64,000 nucleotides of DNA from Bacillota bacterium (GTDB lineage: Bacteria > Bacillota > Clostridia > Christensenellales > SZUA-584). The position numbers were made by a program, and so were the translations under genes. The stretch spans positions 1-64,000 of the forward strand of contig JAEYKW010000041.1 of NCBI GenBank assembly GCA_023408075.1, in the 5' to 3' direction. Position 1 is the first letter of the stretch. Every line of letters begins with the position of its first letter. Below, piece after piece: positions 50,105 to 59,027 of the stretch. A model generated the notes under the pieces. That model had not been told where the DNA came from, searched no databases, and saw only the letters and a program-made list of their open reading frames with translations.

Positions 50105-53095
50105 TCATTTCACTTTGCCGGAAAGCGCCTTCGAATATGTACCGATCGTCGTTTTACTTCCAGCCACGTAGTAGGCCTGCACCTTGTAGAAGTATTTCTT
50201 TCCCGTCTCCAGCCCGGAATCGGTAAAGGTCAGCGCGCCTGTGACATCCGCAATCCGTGTGTATTGTCCCCATTTGGTGGCCGCACGGTAGACATAGTAT
50301 CCCGTAACGCCCGAAACAGACTTCCAGCTGACCTTGATGCTGCCGGACCCGATAGACTTTGGCGTCAGGAGCTTTGGCTGGCCGATTCTGGCAAAGTATG
50401 CCGTCAGCGTAGAGGTCTTCGCAACAGGGAAGCTTAAAACCGCATCGGCAGATACTTTGGTTCTTCCGTCCGTCCACTTGGTAAGCATATATCCGTTTGC
50501 CGGTATCGCGGTTATCGTCGCCATATCTCCGCCCGCGTATGTGCCCGCGCCGGTCACCTTGCCGTATCTCGCGGAGTTGACTTTGGTTTTGATATTGTAT
50601 ATGCCGGACGATGCCCATACGGCATAAAGTGTGATGGTCCCGTTGTTTTCCAACGTGAGGTTTGTCACCCTTTGGCTGTCGGCATAGGCCACCGTGCCGC
50701 CGGGACTCTTGGCCCAGCCTAAGAAGTTAAAGCCTGTCCTCGTAAACCCGTTCTTTGTCAAAGCTTTGTCGATGCTGTAGGTGTGGGCTGACGAAGCCGT
50801 TGCACCGTCGGCATTGCTGTTTTTATCATAGGCAACGGTGTACGTATTCACCGCCCATTTCGCATAAAGCGTCACCGTCCCTCCTTTTACCGAGGTCAGG
50901 TTTAATACGGTTTGCCCGTCCTGCAACTCCACTGCGCCGCCCGCATCCCTTGCCCAGCCTGCAAAGGTAAAGCCTGTCCGCTTAAACGTATTGGCATTGA
51001 GTGCCTGCGATAAGCCGTAAGCATGATAGCTTGTATCCATCGTGCCGCTGCCGTCGTTGCTTTCATAAACCACCGAATAGGTATAGGGAGCCCACTGTGC
51101 GTACAGCGTCGCGCTTGCGGTAAACGTATATGTGCTGTTTGCGGCGTACGCCTTGCCGCCGCCGTCGGCCCGTGTGTTCCATCCCGTAAAGACGTAGTAT
51201 GCCTTGGAAAGCCCGTTTCCGCCCGAAACGGGTATCGTCGTATTGATATGCTGTTCCGTTCCGGATGGGAGAATACCGCTGCCGCCGTTTAAGCTGTAGC
51301 TAAGCGAATACGGCCTTAAAAATGCGCCGAAGCTCCCTTGCCACGATACGGGGATACCGCAATAGCTGCTCCCGTTAAATCCTGAATCGGACAGACGGTG
51401 GGAATGAGAGGTTGTGGTGACGGGGTCTCTGTAAGCGTCATTCCTTAAGAATACCCTTGCCCGGCCGTATATGTTTAAAATGCCATCGTTGATATCGGAG
51501 CTTCCGATATCATAGACTGCATTGCCGCCCTTTTCGGCAAACACGGTGCCTTCTGAAATGATAACCGAAGTGCTCGCGTCAAACGGTTTGCCGCCTAACC
51601 CGGGGTTGCTCTCGCTGCCTGTGGCATTGACAGTCCCGCCCGATATGGTGATCGCTTTGGTCGTGCCATTGTAGCCGGAGCCGATACCGGAGCCGCCCTT
51701 TGAGTCTATGCCGCCTCCTGTCGCGGTGATATCTCCGCCTGTGATGGTGATTTCGGCTGATTCGCAATAGGTGCCGCCGCCGATGCCCGCGCCGCCTCCT
51801 TCTTCAAATTCATTCGCACTCCCGGCGGCTACGACTGTACCGTCTTCTATTGTAATCGGGCAGCTCCCATATTCGCCTGTGATGCTGCCACCGATGGCGC
51901 CGCCGATGCCCGCCGCACCGCCGTAGCCGCCGTCGCTGCCAGCTTGTGCCGTAACCGTACCGCTTTTAATGGTGATGGAACCGCTCGAGCCGAGCCCGCC
52001 GATGCCGGGGCCCTTGCGTCCGCCGGTCGCATTCACCGTTGCGTGAGAAATCGTGACGGTTCCGGTGAGGCTCTGACAACCGGCCCCGATGCCCGCGCCG
52101 CCGTAACCGCCCTGCGCAATAATATCACCGCCCGATATTGTGACAGGACATGCAAAAGCGTTATAACTGCTGCCGATGCCCGCGCCGCCAAGGTTGCTCG
52201 CATCCGTGCCGCCGGTTGCCGATACCGTGCCGCCCGAAATGGTTATGTTTGTAAATGAACCGCTGCCCGCGGATTCGCCGTTGCCGATGCCCGAGGCAGC
52301 GCCCCCTCCCAAGGCTGTGATATTTCCTCCGGTGATTGTGATTGTACCGCTGCCGCAATTGCCGCCGCCGCCGATGCCTGCACCACCTTCACCGCCGGTC
52401 GCTGACACTGTGCCCTCGCTGATTGCGATGGCGGAGGCTGCGTTATCGGCATCCGGGGCTTCATGCCCGCCGCCGATGCCTGCGCCGTTTTGGCCGCCGG
52501 TCGCGGTGACATGGGCAGACCCCGATATATTGACCGTATTGCATGCACCTTGATTGCCGCCGCCGATACCGGCGCCGTTTTGACCGCCCCATGCGCGGAC
52601 ATCACCGTCTGTGAATGCAAGCAGTCCGGATTTAATCCCGGTGCCGCTGCCGATGCCCGCCGCATTGGCTCCGCCGTAAGCCTGAAGTATCCCGGTGCCG
52701 CCTATTGAAAGCGACGTACCGTCAGCGACCAGCACGCCGGGCACATCCGCGCCGCCTTTAAGCGTATTTGTGCTGCCGGGAGCGAGCGTCAGCGTATTGC
52801 CGGTTCCGGTGAAGCTTATTGGGCATATGCCGCCGTTGGCGCTGTTATCAATACTGACGCCATCCAATATAATATTTAAACCCGCGCCGCAAATGATTTT
52901 AATGTTGGTGCGGGTCTGCGGATTCGAATCCGTGATCGTAAAAGTATTTGTGGTTCCTGCTGAGAGTGTGACCGTAAAGCCGCTGGAAACACCTGCAAGG
53001 TCAACTTCATCGGATGCCGCAAAGGCCGTTGACGGAAACACGGAAAACACCATAAGCAACGCAGCCATAATCGACAGAATAGGTTTTTTCTTCAT
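50105..53095 (-). CDS. Large secreted surface protein with Gly-rich beta repeats, Listeria-Bacteroides repeats and an Fn3 domain
   Basis: The 996-residue product has a signal peptide (MKKKPILSIMAALLMVFSVFPSTAFA). Residues about 110-560 hold at least eleven imperfect repeats of a unit combining GGAGIGGG and ITISGGTVSATGG, likely a beta-solenoid as in carbohydrate-binding surface proteins. Residues about 600-830 carry three or four Listeria-Bacteroides (Flg_new) repeats, e.g. FTGWNTRADGGGKAY..TLYAQWA and FAGWARDAGGAV..TLYAKWA. A B-repeat-like domain (ITAIPANGYMLTKWTDG) and a C-terminal fibronectin type III domain (KVSWKSVSGVTGYYVYRA) follow. There is no LPXTG or S-layer anchor, so it may be secreted. 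It probably binds glycans or host surfaces. Confidence 0.9.
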   Translation of the reverse strand: MKKKPILSIMAALLMVFSVFPSTAFAASDEVDLAGVSSGFTVTLSAGTTNTFTITDSNPQTRTNIKIICGAGLNIILDGVSIDNSANGGICPISFTGTGNTLTLAPGSTNTLKGGADVPGVLVADGTSLSIGGTGILQAYGGANAAGIGSGTGIKSGLLAFTDGDVRAWGGQNGAGIGGGNQGACNTVNISGSAHVTATGGQNGAGIGGGHEAPDADNAASAIAISEGTVSATGGEGGAGIGGGGNCGSGTITITGGNITALGGGAASGIGNGESAGSGSFTNITISGGTVSATGGTDASNLGGAGIGSSYNAFACPVTISGGDIIAQGGYGGAGIGAGCQSLTGTVTISHATVNATGGRKGPGIGGLGSSGSITIKSGTVTAQAGSDGGYGGAAGIGGAIGGSITGEYGSCPITIEDGTVVAAGSANEFEEGGGAGIGGGTYCESAEITITGGDITATGGGIDSKGGSGIGSGYNGTTKAITISGGTVNATGSESNPGLGGKPFDASTSVIISEGTVFAEKGGNAVYDIGSSDINDGILNIYGRARVFLRNDAYRDPVTTTSHSHRLSDSGFNGSSYCGIPVSWQGSFGAFLRPYSLSYSLNGGSGILPSGTEQHINTTIPVSGGNGLSKAYYVFTGWNTRADGGGKAYAANSTYTFTASATLYAQWAPYTYSVVYESNDGSGTMDTSYHAYGLSQALNANTFKRTGFTFAGWARDAGGAVELQDGQTVLNLTSVKGGTVTLYAKWAVNTYTVAYDKNSNADGATASSAHTYSIDKALTKNGFTRTGFNFLGWAKSPGGTVAYADSQRVTNLTLENNGTITLYAVWASSGIYNIKTKVNSARYGKVTGAGTYAGGDMATITAIPANGYMLTKWTDGRTKVSADAVLSFPVAKTSTLTAYFARIGQPKLLTPKSIGSGSIKVSWKSVSGVTGYYVYRAATKWGQYTRIADVTGALTFTDSGLETGKKYFYKVQAYYVAGSKTTIGTYSKALSGKVK

Positions 53096-53557
53096 AGCAG
53101 CAAATGAACCTCCGGATTGATTTTTGTTGAAGAAACCCCATTAAAGGGCATATATTGTCATAATATATAATTAAGTCAGGCATGTCCAGTTATTAATCAA
53201 CGGATGTTTAATGTTGAAACTCATAGACTGTGAACAGAGTCTCCAAAGCTTATACTTCTATGTGGCGTTAAACCATGACGGCATATATATGATGTCAGGG
53301 ACTATTGGTGATTACGAATTTTACACCATGAATGGGTTAAGGCCCATTCATTTATCAGCTGAAGCGATAATACTGCCCGTGATATTAAAAAAGAACCATT
53401 GATATTGCATAATTCAACAAAAACTAACATGATAGCCCATTATTGTGATATAATACGCATATCAAGTGGCATTAAAACAGAAGGAATATGCAACTGAGCT
53501 CATATGTAAAGCCTGACATTCACATCGAAATTATTATCAGCAAAGGAGAGCCTCATT
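53096..53557. other. Intergenic region between divergent genes
   Basis: About 460 bases. A 63-codon frame (53211-53402) lacks a ribosome binding site and homology. AATGGG..CCCATT near 53331 is a small hairpin. Probably promoter regions of the two flanking genes. Confidence 0.4.
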
Positions 53558-54556
53558 ATGGCATTATTCAATTGTCCTGAGTGCGGAAAAGAAATATCTG
53601 ATACGGTTAAAAAATGCCCTCATTGCGGAGTAAACCTTAAACCCAAGAAAAAGCTTGATCCAAAGAAGATGAAGCTTGTCGCCATAATTGGAGGTGCTTC
53701 AATTGTCCTCATCGGTGCTTTTATCGCGTTATATATTTTTTTGATACATCCAAGTGCCGTTTTCAATGATGCTCAAGCAGCTTTTAAAGCAGGGGATTAT
53801 GATGAGGCATTAAAGGCATGCGATCAGATTCCGAATTATTCGGGAGCAAGTGAATTAAAAGACGAAATATTATTTACAAAGGCGCAAAATGCATATCAGA
53901 GCGGACAATATGATGAAGCCCTCGGGATATGTGACCAGATTAAAGACTACGACGGAACAGCTTCGTTGGTAAACGATATTACATTTGCTAAAGCGAAAGC
54001 CGCATATGAAAGCAGTGATTTTGACGGTGCCTTAACCTTGCTGTCGAACATTGCGGATTACGAAGGGGCTGACACACTCAAAGACGATATTATTTGGGCA
54101 AAAGGAAGCAAGTTGTTTCAAGAAGGTGATTTTGAGTCCGCAAAGACTGAACTTGGAAAAATCCCCGAGAGCTTAAATGCCGCTTCGCTGCTGGATGAAA
54201 TAGCCGCCTATGAACAAGCGCTTACATGCAGTGTGGATTTGAAAAGCCTCTTGAAAAATCCCGATTCCATGCAGCTTTTCGAAATCAGAAACTATGTGTC
54301 CCCCGATACCAAGCAATCAATCATCATGATAGAATATAGCGGTCAAAACGGTTTTGGCGGCATGACGAGGAGTTATGTTGCTTATTTAGACGGTGAGTAT
54401 ACGGGCAATTGTAGCTCTTTGGATGTGAACGACATAGATTCAGATGACTATAAAGAACTCGGGACTTGGTTGGTTCTCAATACATTCTGGGACCTTGAAA
54501 CTGTAACAAAAATTGATACAGGCATTATTGAAAAGGCGCTTGAGAAGCAAAGCTAA
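53558..54556 (+). CDS. Zinc-ribbon, membrane-anchored TPR-like repeat protein
   Basis: The 332-residue protein starts MALFNCPECGKEISDTVKKC with a CX2C..CX2C zinc ribbon (CPECG, CPHCG), has one membrane helix at about 44-66, then four repeats of a 35-residue helical unit (AFKAGDYDEALKACDQIPNYSGAS, AYQSGQYDEALGICDQIKDYDG, AYESSDFDGALTLLSNIADYEGA, LFQEGDFESAKTELGKIPES). The C-terminal 100 residues form a separate domain. The topology is N-in/C-out. AGGAGAG precedes the ATG. Such proteins are common in Firmicutes and of unknown function. Confidence 0.8.
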   Translation: MALFNCPECGKEISDTVKKCPHCGVNLKPKKKLDPKKMKLVAIIGGASIVLIGAFIALYIFLIHPSAVFNDAQAAFKAGDYDEALKACDQIPNYSGASELKDEILFTKAQNAYQSGQYDEALGICDQIKDYDGTASLVNDITFAKAKAAYESSDFDGALTLLSNIADYEGADTLKDDIIWAKGSKLFQEGDFESAKTELGKIPESLNAASLLDEIAAYEQALTCSVDLKSLLKNPDSMQLFEIRNYVSPDTKQSIIMIEYSGQNGFGGMTRSYVAYLDGEYTGNCSSLDVNDIDSDDYKELGTWLVLNTFWDLETVTKIDTGIIEKALEKQS

Positions 54557-54843
54557 GGCGCAGGCAGCGGTTGTGGTCTATAAATTGGACTGATTTGACA
54601 GCCGCTGGCAAGAATGAAAGCAAGCGTGTCGCCAAATAGGAATAATTAAGGCTGAACGCAGCCAAGAAAAACAATCTGTTAGACTGAGGCTTGAATTTCC
54701 CAAAGACCGCGAAATGAACGCTGTATCTGTAAGATATGGCGTTTTATTTTTATCATCTGCTATACATCGTCAAACATCTTATCCCGAACAAATTGCCTCC
54801 CGTGACATAATATATATTGATTCATAATGGGAGGTTAAATTTC

Positions 54844-55314
54844 ATGCTGAGAAAAAATAACCTTTATGCGTCTGCCACGCAGAATCGGCTCGTTTTTCGC
54901 ACGCCGCCGGGATCCCGGCACATTGAGGCCGGTCAGACGGTGCGCCTGACGGATAGCCTGCCTGACGGGGTGACGGTGGCGGGTTTTTATACAATTCGCG
55001 TTTATGCCGTATGCAGGCCGGACGGTACGGTGCCCGTTTCTTTTTATATCAATGTGCTGGACCGGCAAAACGAAGAGCTTATTTTCAACTTAGATAATTT
55101 CACCGTGCAGCTCGGAGAAGCCGTGACGCGCACTTATAATGTGCCGGGCCAGGCGCTGGTCGTATTTGCTGCGGCCGGAGAGGGAACCGGCGGCACGGGC
55201 GTCGATTTCGGAATTCTCGGGTTTGGGCCGCGCCTCCGCAGTGATGTCCGCACACCTTTGGCGGAACGCCGCGCTGCTGTTGTTCCAAACTTATTGAAAG
55301 GAGTGGTCAGATGA
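54844..55314 (+). CDS. Hypothetical protein upstream of the YVTN gene
   Basis: The 156-residue product starts MLRKNNLYASATQNRLVFRTPPG and continues with a beta-rich segment (GQTVRLTDSLPDGVTVAGFYTIRVYAVCR, VSFYINVLDRQNEELIFNLDNFTV). It has no signal peptide or membrane helix. GGGAGG lies 9 bases before ATG 54844. The stop overlaps the next gene's start (ATGA at 55311). The pairing with a propeller protein suggests a shared structural role, perhaps in an outer layer of the spore or cell; that is a guess. Confidence 0.7.
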   Translation: MLRKNNLYASATQNRLVFRTPPGSRHIEAGQTVRLTDSLPDGVTVAGFYTIRVYAVCRPDGTVPVSFYINVLDRQNEELIFNLDNFTVQLGEAVTRTYNVPGQALVVFAAAGEGTGGTGVDFGILGFGPRLRSDVRTPLAERRAAVVPNLLKGVVR

Positions 55315-56305
55315 ACCTCCAAAGCAATCTCATGCTGGACAATCGGGAAGAGTACCTGAGACTCATCGGGGCACCGGCTCAGCAAGCTGCTGTACTTTTA
55401 AATGAGAACCTTGCGCCCGAGGCATGCAGCCTGTGGAGACGGCACACACTGGCTTATATATGCATCTATGCGAGCAATTACGTCTCAGTGGTCGATATAA
55501 ATGATGCCCGACGACTGTTCGATATACCCGTTGGATTTGGGCCGCTCGATATTGATATCAACCGCGTTAATTTGCTCGGATATGTTTCCAATTTTTTTGA
55601 CAATACGCTCTCAATGATCGATCTGCGCATCAATAGGACGGTGAAAACCGTAACCGTGGGCCGTTCACCCGCAGCGGACGGTATCTGTATGTGGTCCACT
55701 ACGGCGAACCCTCGGTTTATGTGCTGGATGCGGCCACGCTTGAAAAGGTCACGGAGATCCCGCTCCCGTCAATCGGCTTTCAGATCGACATCACGGCCAG
55801 CGGTGCGCTCGCGTTTGTGAGCCTGCGCAGTGCTTCGCAGATTGCCGTGATCGACCTGTCCGTCAACCTCGTCGTCAAGGTGATTCCCGCCGGGCCGGGC
55901 ACCGAAGACGTTCGCGTCAGCCCATTGAACAGGCTTGTGTTTGTCTCAAATGAAGACGGCAACACGATCACACCCGTCAACATTGCGCTGGCCGAGCCTG
56001 CAACGCCCGAGCTGCGCACGCCCGCCGGGCCGGTTGGCCTTGCGTTTTCGGCAGGGGGCAGCCGTCTCTACTGCGCAAATCGCGGGGATCAATCCGTATC
56101 AGTGTTTGATGTATTTACGCACAGTGAGATCAACAGAATCTCCGTGGGGCAGGGGCCTTACGGCGCCGAGACGGCAAACGGCGGTTTGCAGCTGGTGGTT
56201 ACAAACACGTTTGAGGATACGGTCTCGATCATCGACACACGGGTGAACGCCGTCACAGCCACGGTCACAGTGGGCTTCGCGCCCGCTTTTCTGGCGATAC
56301 TTTGA
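55311..56305 (+). pseudogene. YVTN-type beta-propeller protein interrupted by a frameshift
   Basis: The first frame (55311 on) encodes propeller blades up to NRTVKTVTVGRSPA, then turns to nonsense ending at 55820. From about 55675 the next frame continues in register: GRYLYVVHYGEPSVYVLDAATLEKVTEIPLP to VSIIDTRVNAVTATVTVGFAP at 56305. The typical blade motif (VGRSP..DGRYLYV) is split at CCCGCAGCGGACGG (55668-55681), so one base has been lost or gained, or a short deletion occurred. Joined, it would be about 330 residues with seven blades. Either an inactivated gene, a sequencing error, or programmed frameshifting, for which I see no slippery motif. Confidence 0.85.
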
Positions 56306-56440
56306 AAGAAAAGAACGAAGTTTTATGAGCGCGAGCATACGGCTTCGTTCTTTATCACATTTGTCCCTTTGCACCGCATTAAACAATGGACGGTATGACC
56401 AAACAGCATAGCAGTGAGACATGGAATTTTTCAGCGGCCT

Positions 56441-56470
56441 GCCTGCCAAGATACAATGGCAGGCTTTTTG
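56441..56470 (+). terminator. Rho-independent terminator after the propeller gene
   Basis: GCCTGCC (56441-56447) pairs with GGCAGGC (56458-56464), followed by TTTTT. Confidence 0.8.
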
Positions 56471-56495
56471 ATATGGCTGTAGATTGCAATGTTTA

Positions 56496-56630
56496 TTAGT
56501 GATTCATAAAGGCATTCGGCTTCAAATTCTTGTCCTTTTTTTCGGAGGTATCTCCGTTTTTCTTTTGAACCTGACGGGATTTATGCTTGGCATTATCGGG
56601 GGTGGACGGCTTCTCTGTTTCCTTTTTCAT
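56496..56630 (-). CDS. 44-residue lysine-rich small protein
   Basis: The minus-strand frame encodes MKKETEKPSTPDNAKHKSRQ followed by VQKKNGDTSEKKDKNLKPNAFMNH. On the minus strand AAGGAG lies 6 bases before the ATG (56630). It is highly charged and likely disordered, without cysteines or hydrophobic stretches. Convergent with the propeller gene. Spore formers encode many such small basic proteins, but I cannot assign a family. Confidence 0.6.
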   Translation of the reverse strand: MKKETEKPSTPDNAKHKSRQVQKKNGDTSEKKDKNLKPNAFMNH

Positions 56631-56756
56631 AACATGCTCCTTTGAATTCCGATCTTCTATTATCTTCGGTCAAACAGCGCCTTTTATGCATAGCAGAGAT
56701 AGCTGTCGGCATTGTATTGGGAGTAAAAAATATTTTTCAAAAAATCTGATTTGCAG

Positions 56757-56785
56757 TTGACTTTTTAATCATGTTTAAATATAAT
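56757..56785 (+). promoter_or_regulatory. Sigma-A promoter of the flavin reductase gene
   Basis: TTGACT (56757-56762) and TATAAT (56780-56785) with a 17-bp spacer, a near-consensus promoter. Confidence 0.88.
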
Positions 56786-56801
56786 TTAAACATGATTAAA
56801 A
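56763..56801. promoter_or_regulatory. 39-bp perfect palindrome operator
   Basis: Two 18-bp arms (TTTTAATCATGTTTAAAT and its complement) flank a 3-bp centre and cover the promoter spacer and -10 box. This is a likely TetR-family operator; the regulator is probably the TetR gene at 57642, whose own upstream carries a TGATTTAAAC half-site near 57608. Confidence 0.8.
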
Positions 56802-56844
56802 TAGAATTAAAACGCAACCGGATATTGCGGAAAGGAAGGATCAT

Positions 56845-57555
56845 ATGAAAACTAATTTTACTGTTGTTGGCGTCATCAGCAGCGCAAACGCGTGCAGCAA
56901 CAGCGCGGCGATGGTGCGTGAGGCGCTCAAGAGAGCGAAGGAGGAGGGCGCAGCCGTTCAGGAAATCTACCTGCCGGATCAAAAACTCGGGTTCTGCACG
57001 GGCTGCCGACAGTGCCTGAACGGGAGCTGCCCTCAAAAGGACGATTTTGAACGGATCAGAGAGGCGATCTATCGGGCGGACGGCATTATATGGGGGTCGC
57101 CGACGTACGGCGCATTGCCCAACGCCATCATGAAAAACCTCATCGACAGGCTGGGCATATACGAGGCGTCCACGTCATCGCTGGGCGGCAAGTATATGGC
57201 GGGTATCGCGGCGGCCAACAATGCGGGCGTTGCCAAAAAAGTCGCCAAGCAGCTGGCCCTCTTTGGCGTCAACGGCACTTTTTTAAGAAGCTACGCGTCG
57301 GGATATTTGGGCGCGGGGTCACTCGGCAAAGCGGCAAACAGTCCGGCATCGCTGGAGAAGGCAAGAAAGCTCGGGAAAAAGATAGCCTGCGACATCAAGC
57401 AGGAAAAAACCTATCCTCTCCAGAATATCGCGGGGCGGCTTAGAATCGGCTTGCTGCTTAAGCCGATATTCAGCAAGTTCATTCTTAAGAACAAGGACGG
57501 CGAAACAAAAGCTATTTACGAGAATCTGCATGAGAGAGGCTTGATCACAGGTTGA
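56845..57555 (+). CDS. NADPH-dependent FMN reductase / flavodoxin-fold oxidoreductase
   Basis: The 236-residue protein has VVGVISSANACSNSAAMVREALKRA (flavin phosphate loop), the GFCTGCRQCLNGSCPQKDDF cysteine segment and GIIWGSPTYGALPNAIMKNLIDRLG, typical of iron-sulfur flavoprotein-like/NADPH-dependent FMN reductases. The Cys set CX2CX4CX4-C region could bind an Fe-S cluster. The C-terminal extension (170-236, with GRLRIGLLLKPIFSKFIL) is longer than in minimal members. AAGGAAGG precedes the ATG. It is controlled by a strong promoter overlaid by a palindromic operator. Confidence 0.85.
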   Translation: MKTNFTVVGVISSANACSNSAAMVREALKRAKEEGAAVQEIYLPDQKLGFCTGCRQCLNGSCPQKDDFERIREAIYRADGIIWGSPTYGALPNAIMKNLIDRLGIYEASTSSLGGKYMAGIAAANNAGVAKKVAKQLALFGVNGTFLRSYASGYLGAGSLGKAANSPASLEKARKLGKKIACDIKQEKTYPLQNIAGRLRIGLLLKPIFSKFILKNKDGETKAIYENLHERGLITG

Positions 57556-57641
57556 TTTCCGGCGATCATGTCAAATCTGTTGATAATTTCGCCGGATGGA
57601 AGTAGTATGATTTAAACGCAATTAAAAATGAGAGGTACGGC

Positions 57642-58211
57642 ATGGAAAACGAGGGCATCGAAGCAAAGGAAAGGATTCTGACGACTGTGATCGGCATGCT
57701 GACGGAGGGCATGGATGTCAACAAGTTGACGATACGGATGATTGCGGAGAGGGCCAGCGTCAACAGCGCATTGATCAACTATTATTTTCAGACAAAAGAG
57801 AATCTGCTGGTTAAGGCCGTGGAAGCCTGTATGCTTAAAATGTCGGATATGATATATGAAAAGGACACACAGGATGAGCCGCCTGCGGACCGGGTCAGAC
57901 GGATACTGAAAAATATCGCGACATTCTCATTGAACCACTACACATTGGCTGAGTTTGCGATCTCCGTCGAGCTCAAGCACGGCTGCTTTTATTCCACGCA
58001 AACGATCATGTATATGTTGAGGCGCATCTATCAGAAGACGAAAACGGATGTTGAAATTAAGCTGATGGCGTTGCAGCTGATTGCCCCGCTTCAGGTGATG
58101 CTATTAAGCGCAAAGGAGTATCAGGGGTATTTGCAGGAAGATATTTTCGATGAGGCAAAGCGCGGTGAATTGATCGATATCATGATTGACAATGTCATGA
58201 GAGAAGCCTGA
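57642..58211 (+). CDS. TetR-family transcriptional regulator
   Basis: The 189-residue protein has an N-terminal TetR HTH (AKERILTTVIGMLTEGMDVNKLTIRMIAERASVNSALINYYFQTKENLLVKAVE split over helices 1-4) and a helical ligand domain. The NYYFQTKENLL part is the family hallmark. It lies 86 bp after the flavin reductase, in the same direction, and is the best candidate to bind the palindrome at 56763. The start has a GAGAGG box. Confidence 0.9.
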   Translation: MENEGIEAKERILTTVIGMLTEGMDVNKLTIRMIAERASVNSALINYYFQTKENLLVKAVEACMLKMSDMIYEKDTQDEPPADRVRRILKNIATFSLNHYTLAEFAISVELKHGCFYSTQTIMYMLRRIYQKTKTDVEIKLMALQLIAPLQVMLLSAKEYQGYLQEDIFDEAKRGELIDIMIDNVMREA

Positions 58212-58325
58212 CCGTAAGACGGATACGGACAAAACGATGGATGGCTGAATTATTGAGGGGAGCGGATCATGAATCTGCTTCCTGTTTTATTGTCAAAATA
58301 AAAAGTTAAGTCAACTAAATTTAAA

Positions 58326-58354
58326 TTGACAAATAAGTTAAGCTGACTTAATAT
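58326..58354 (+). promoter_or_regulatory. Promoter with overlapping inverted repeats
   Basis: TTGACA (58326-58331) and TAATAT (58349-58354) with 17-bp spacing. Inverted repeats AGTTAAGTCAACT (58304-58316) and TTAAGCTGACTTAA (58338-58351) flank or overlap it, suggesting autoregulation by the TetR protein at 58377. Confidence 0.65.
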
Positions 58355-58376
58355 ATTTATCGGGAGGAGCAAATGA

Positions 58377-59027
58377 ATGGGTTTACGCGAGATTAAAAAA
58401 AGTCAATTGAAGCTGTCGTTTCTTGAGGCTGCTTTGGAATTGCTTAAGAAAGAGCCATTCGAAAAAATAAAGGTGCTGGATATTTGTCACAGGGTCGGAA
58501 CGTCTGAAGTCACCTTTTTTAAGTATTTTCGAAGGAAAGAAGAGATCCTGCAGTTTTTTATGCTCGTTTGGGATTTCAAACGGACGCAGAGGCTGAAACG
58601 GGAGGGGTTTCAAAGAGGCCTGTCGGGCCTGTATGCGATATTTGACGATATTGCCAAAACTGATAACGCACTCGGTATTATGATCGCTTTCGTCTCATTT
58701 ATCGCGTCCCAACGGGAAAAACCCGCGTCAATAAAGCTGGAGCCATCCGATAAGGAACTCGTCGTGCCGGGTTATATTCAGGACGAAACCGAGGAAGACC
58801 TCGATCAGCAGATGGCCAGATTGGTGAGGGAGGCCATCGTAGACGGGGAAATTCGCGATGATGCCCGTATTGACGAGCTCATCAAAGTCCTGTCGGGGAT
58901 TTTTTATGGCGTGCCGCTCATCACGCACGCCACATCGGGAGACGACCTCGGCGGCGATTATTTAAGCTCGCTTCATTTTGTCTTTGAAGCAATTAGTATC
59001 AAAAGGGGATATGAGAGTGAGGATTGA
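58377..59027 (+). CDS. TetR-family transcriptional regulator (second)
   Basis: The 216-residue protein has an HTH of the TetR type: SQLKLSFLEAALELLKKEPFEKIKVLDICHRVGTSEVTFFKYFRRKEEILQFF, split across its helices, and a helical C-terminal domain with FVSFIASQREKP. GGGAGGAG (58362-58369) precedes ATG 58377 by 7 bases; a nearby ATG at 58373 is out of frame. The 3' end overlaps the alpha/beta hydrolase start by 17 bases, so the two form an operon and the hydrolase is probably a target. Confidence 0.9.
   Translation: MGLREIKKSQLKLSFLEAALELLKKEPFEKIKVLDICHRVGTSEVTFFKYFRRKEEILQFFMLVWDFKRTQRLKREGFQRGLSGLYAIFDDIAKTDNALGIMIAFVSFIASQREKPASIKLEPSDKELVVPGYIQDETEEDLDQQMARLVREAIVDGEIRDDARIDELIKVLSGIFYGVPLITHATSGDDLGGDYLSSLHFVFEAISIKRGYESED

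Noticed and set aside
53211..53402. 63-codon frame starting MLKLIDCEQSLQ
   Set aside because: No ribosome binding site, no homology, lies in a divergent promoter region.
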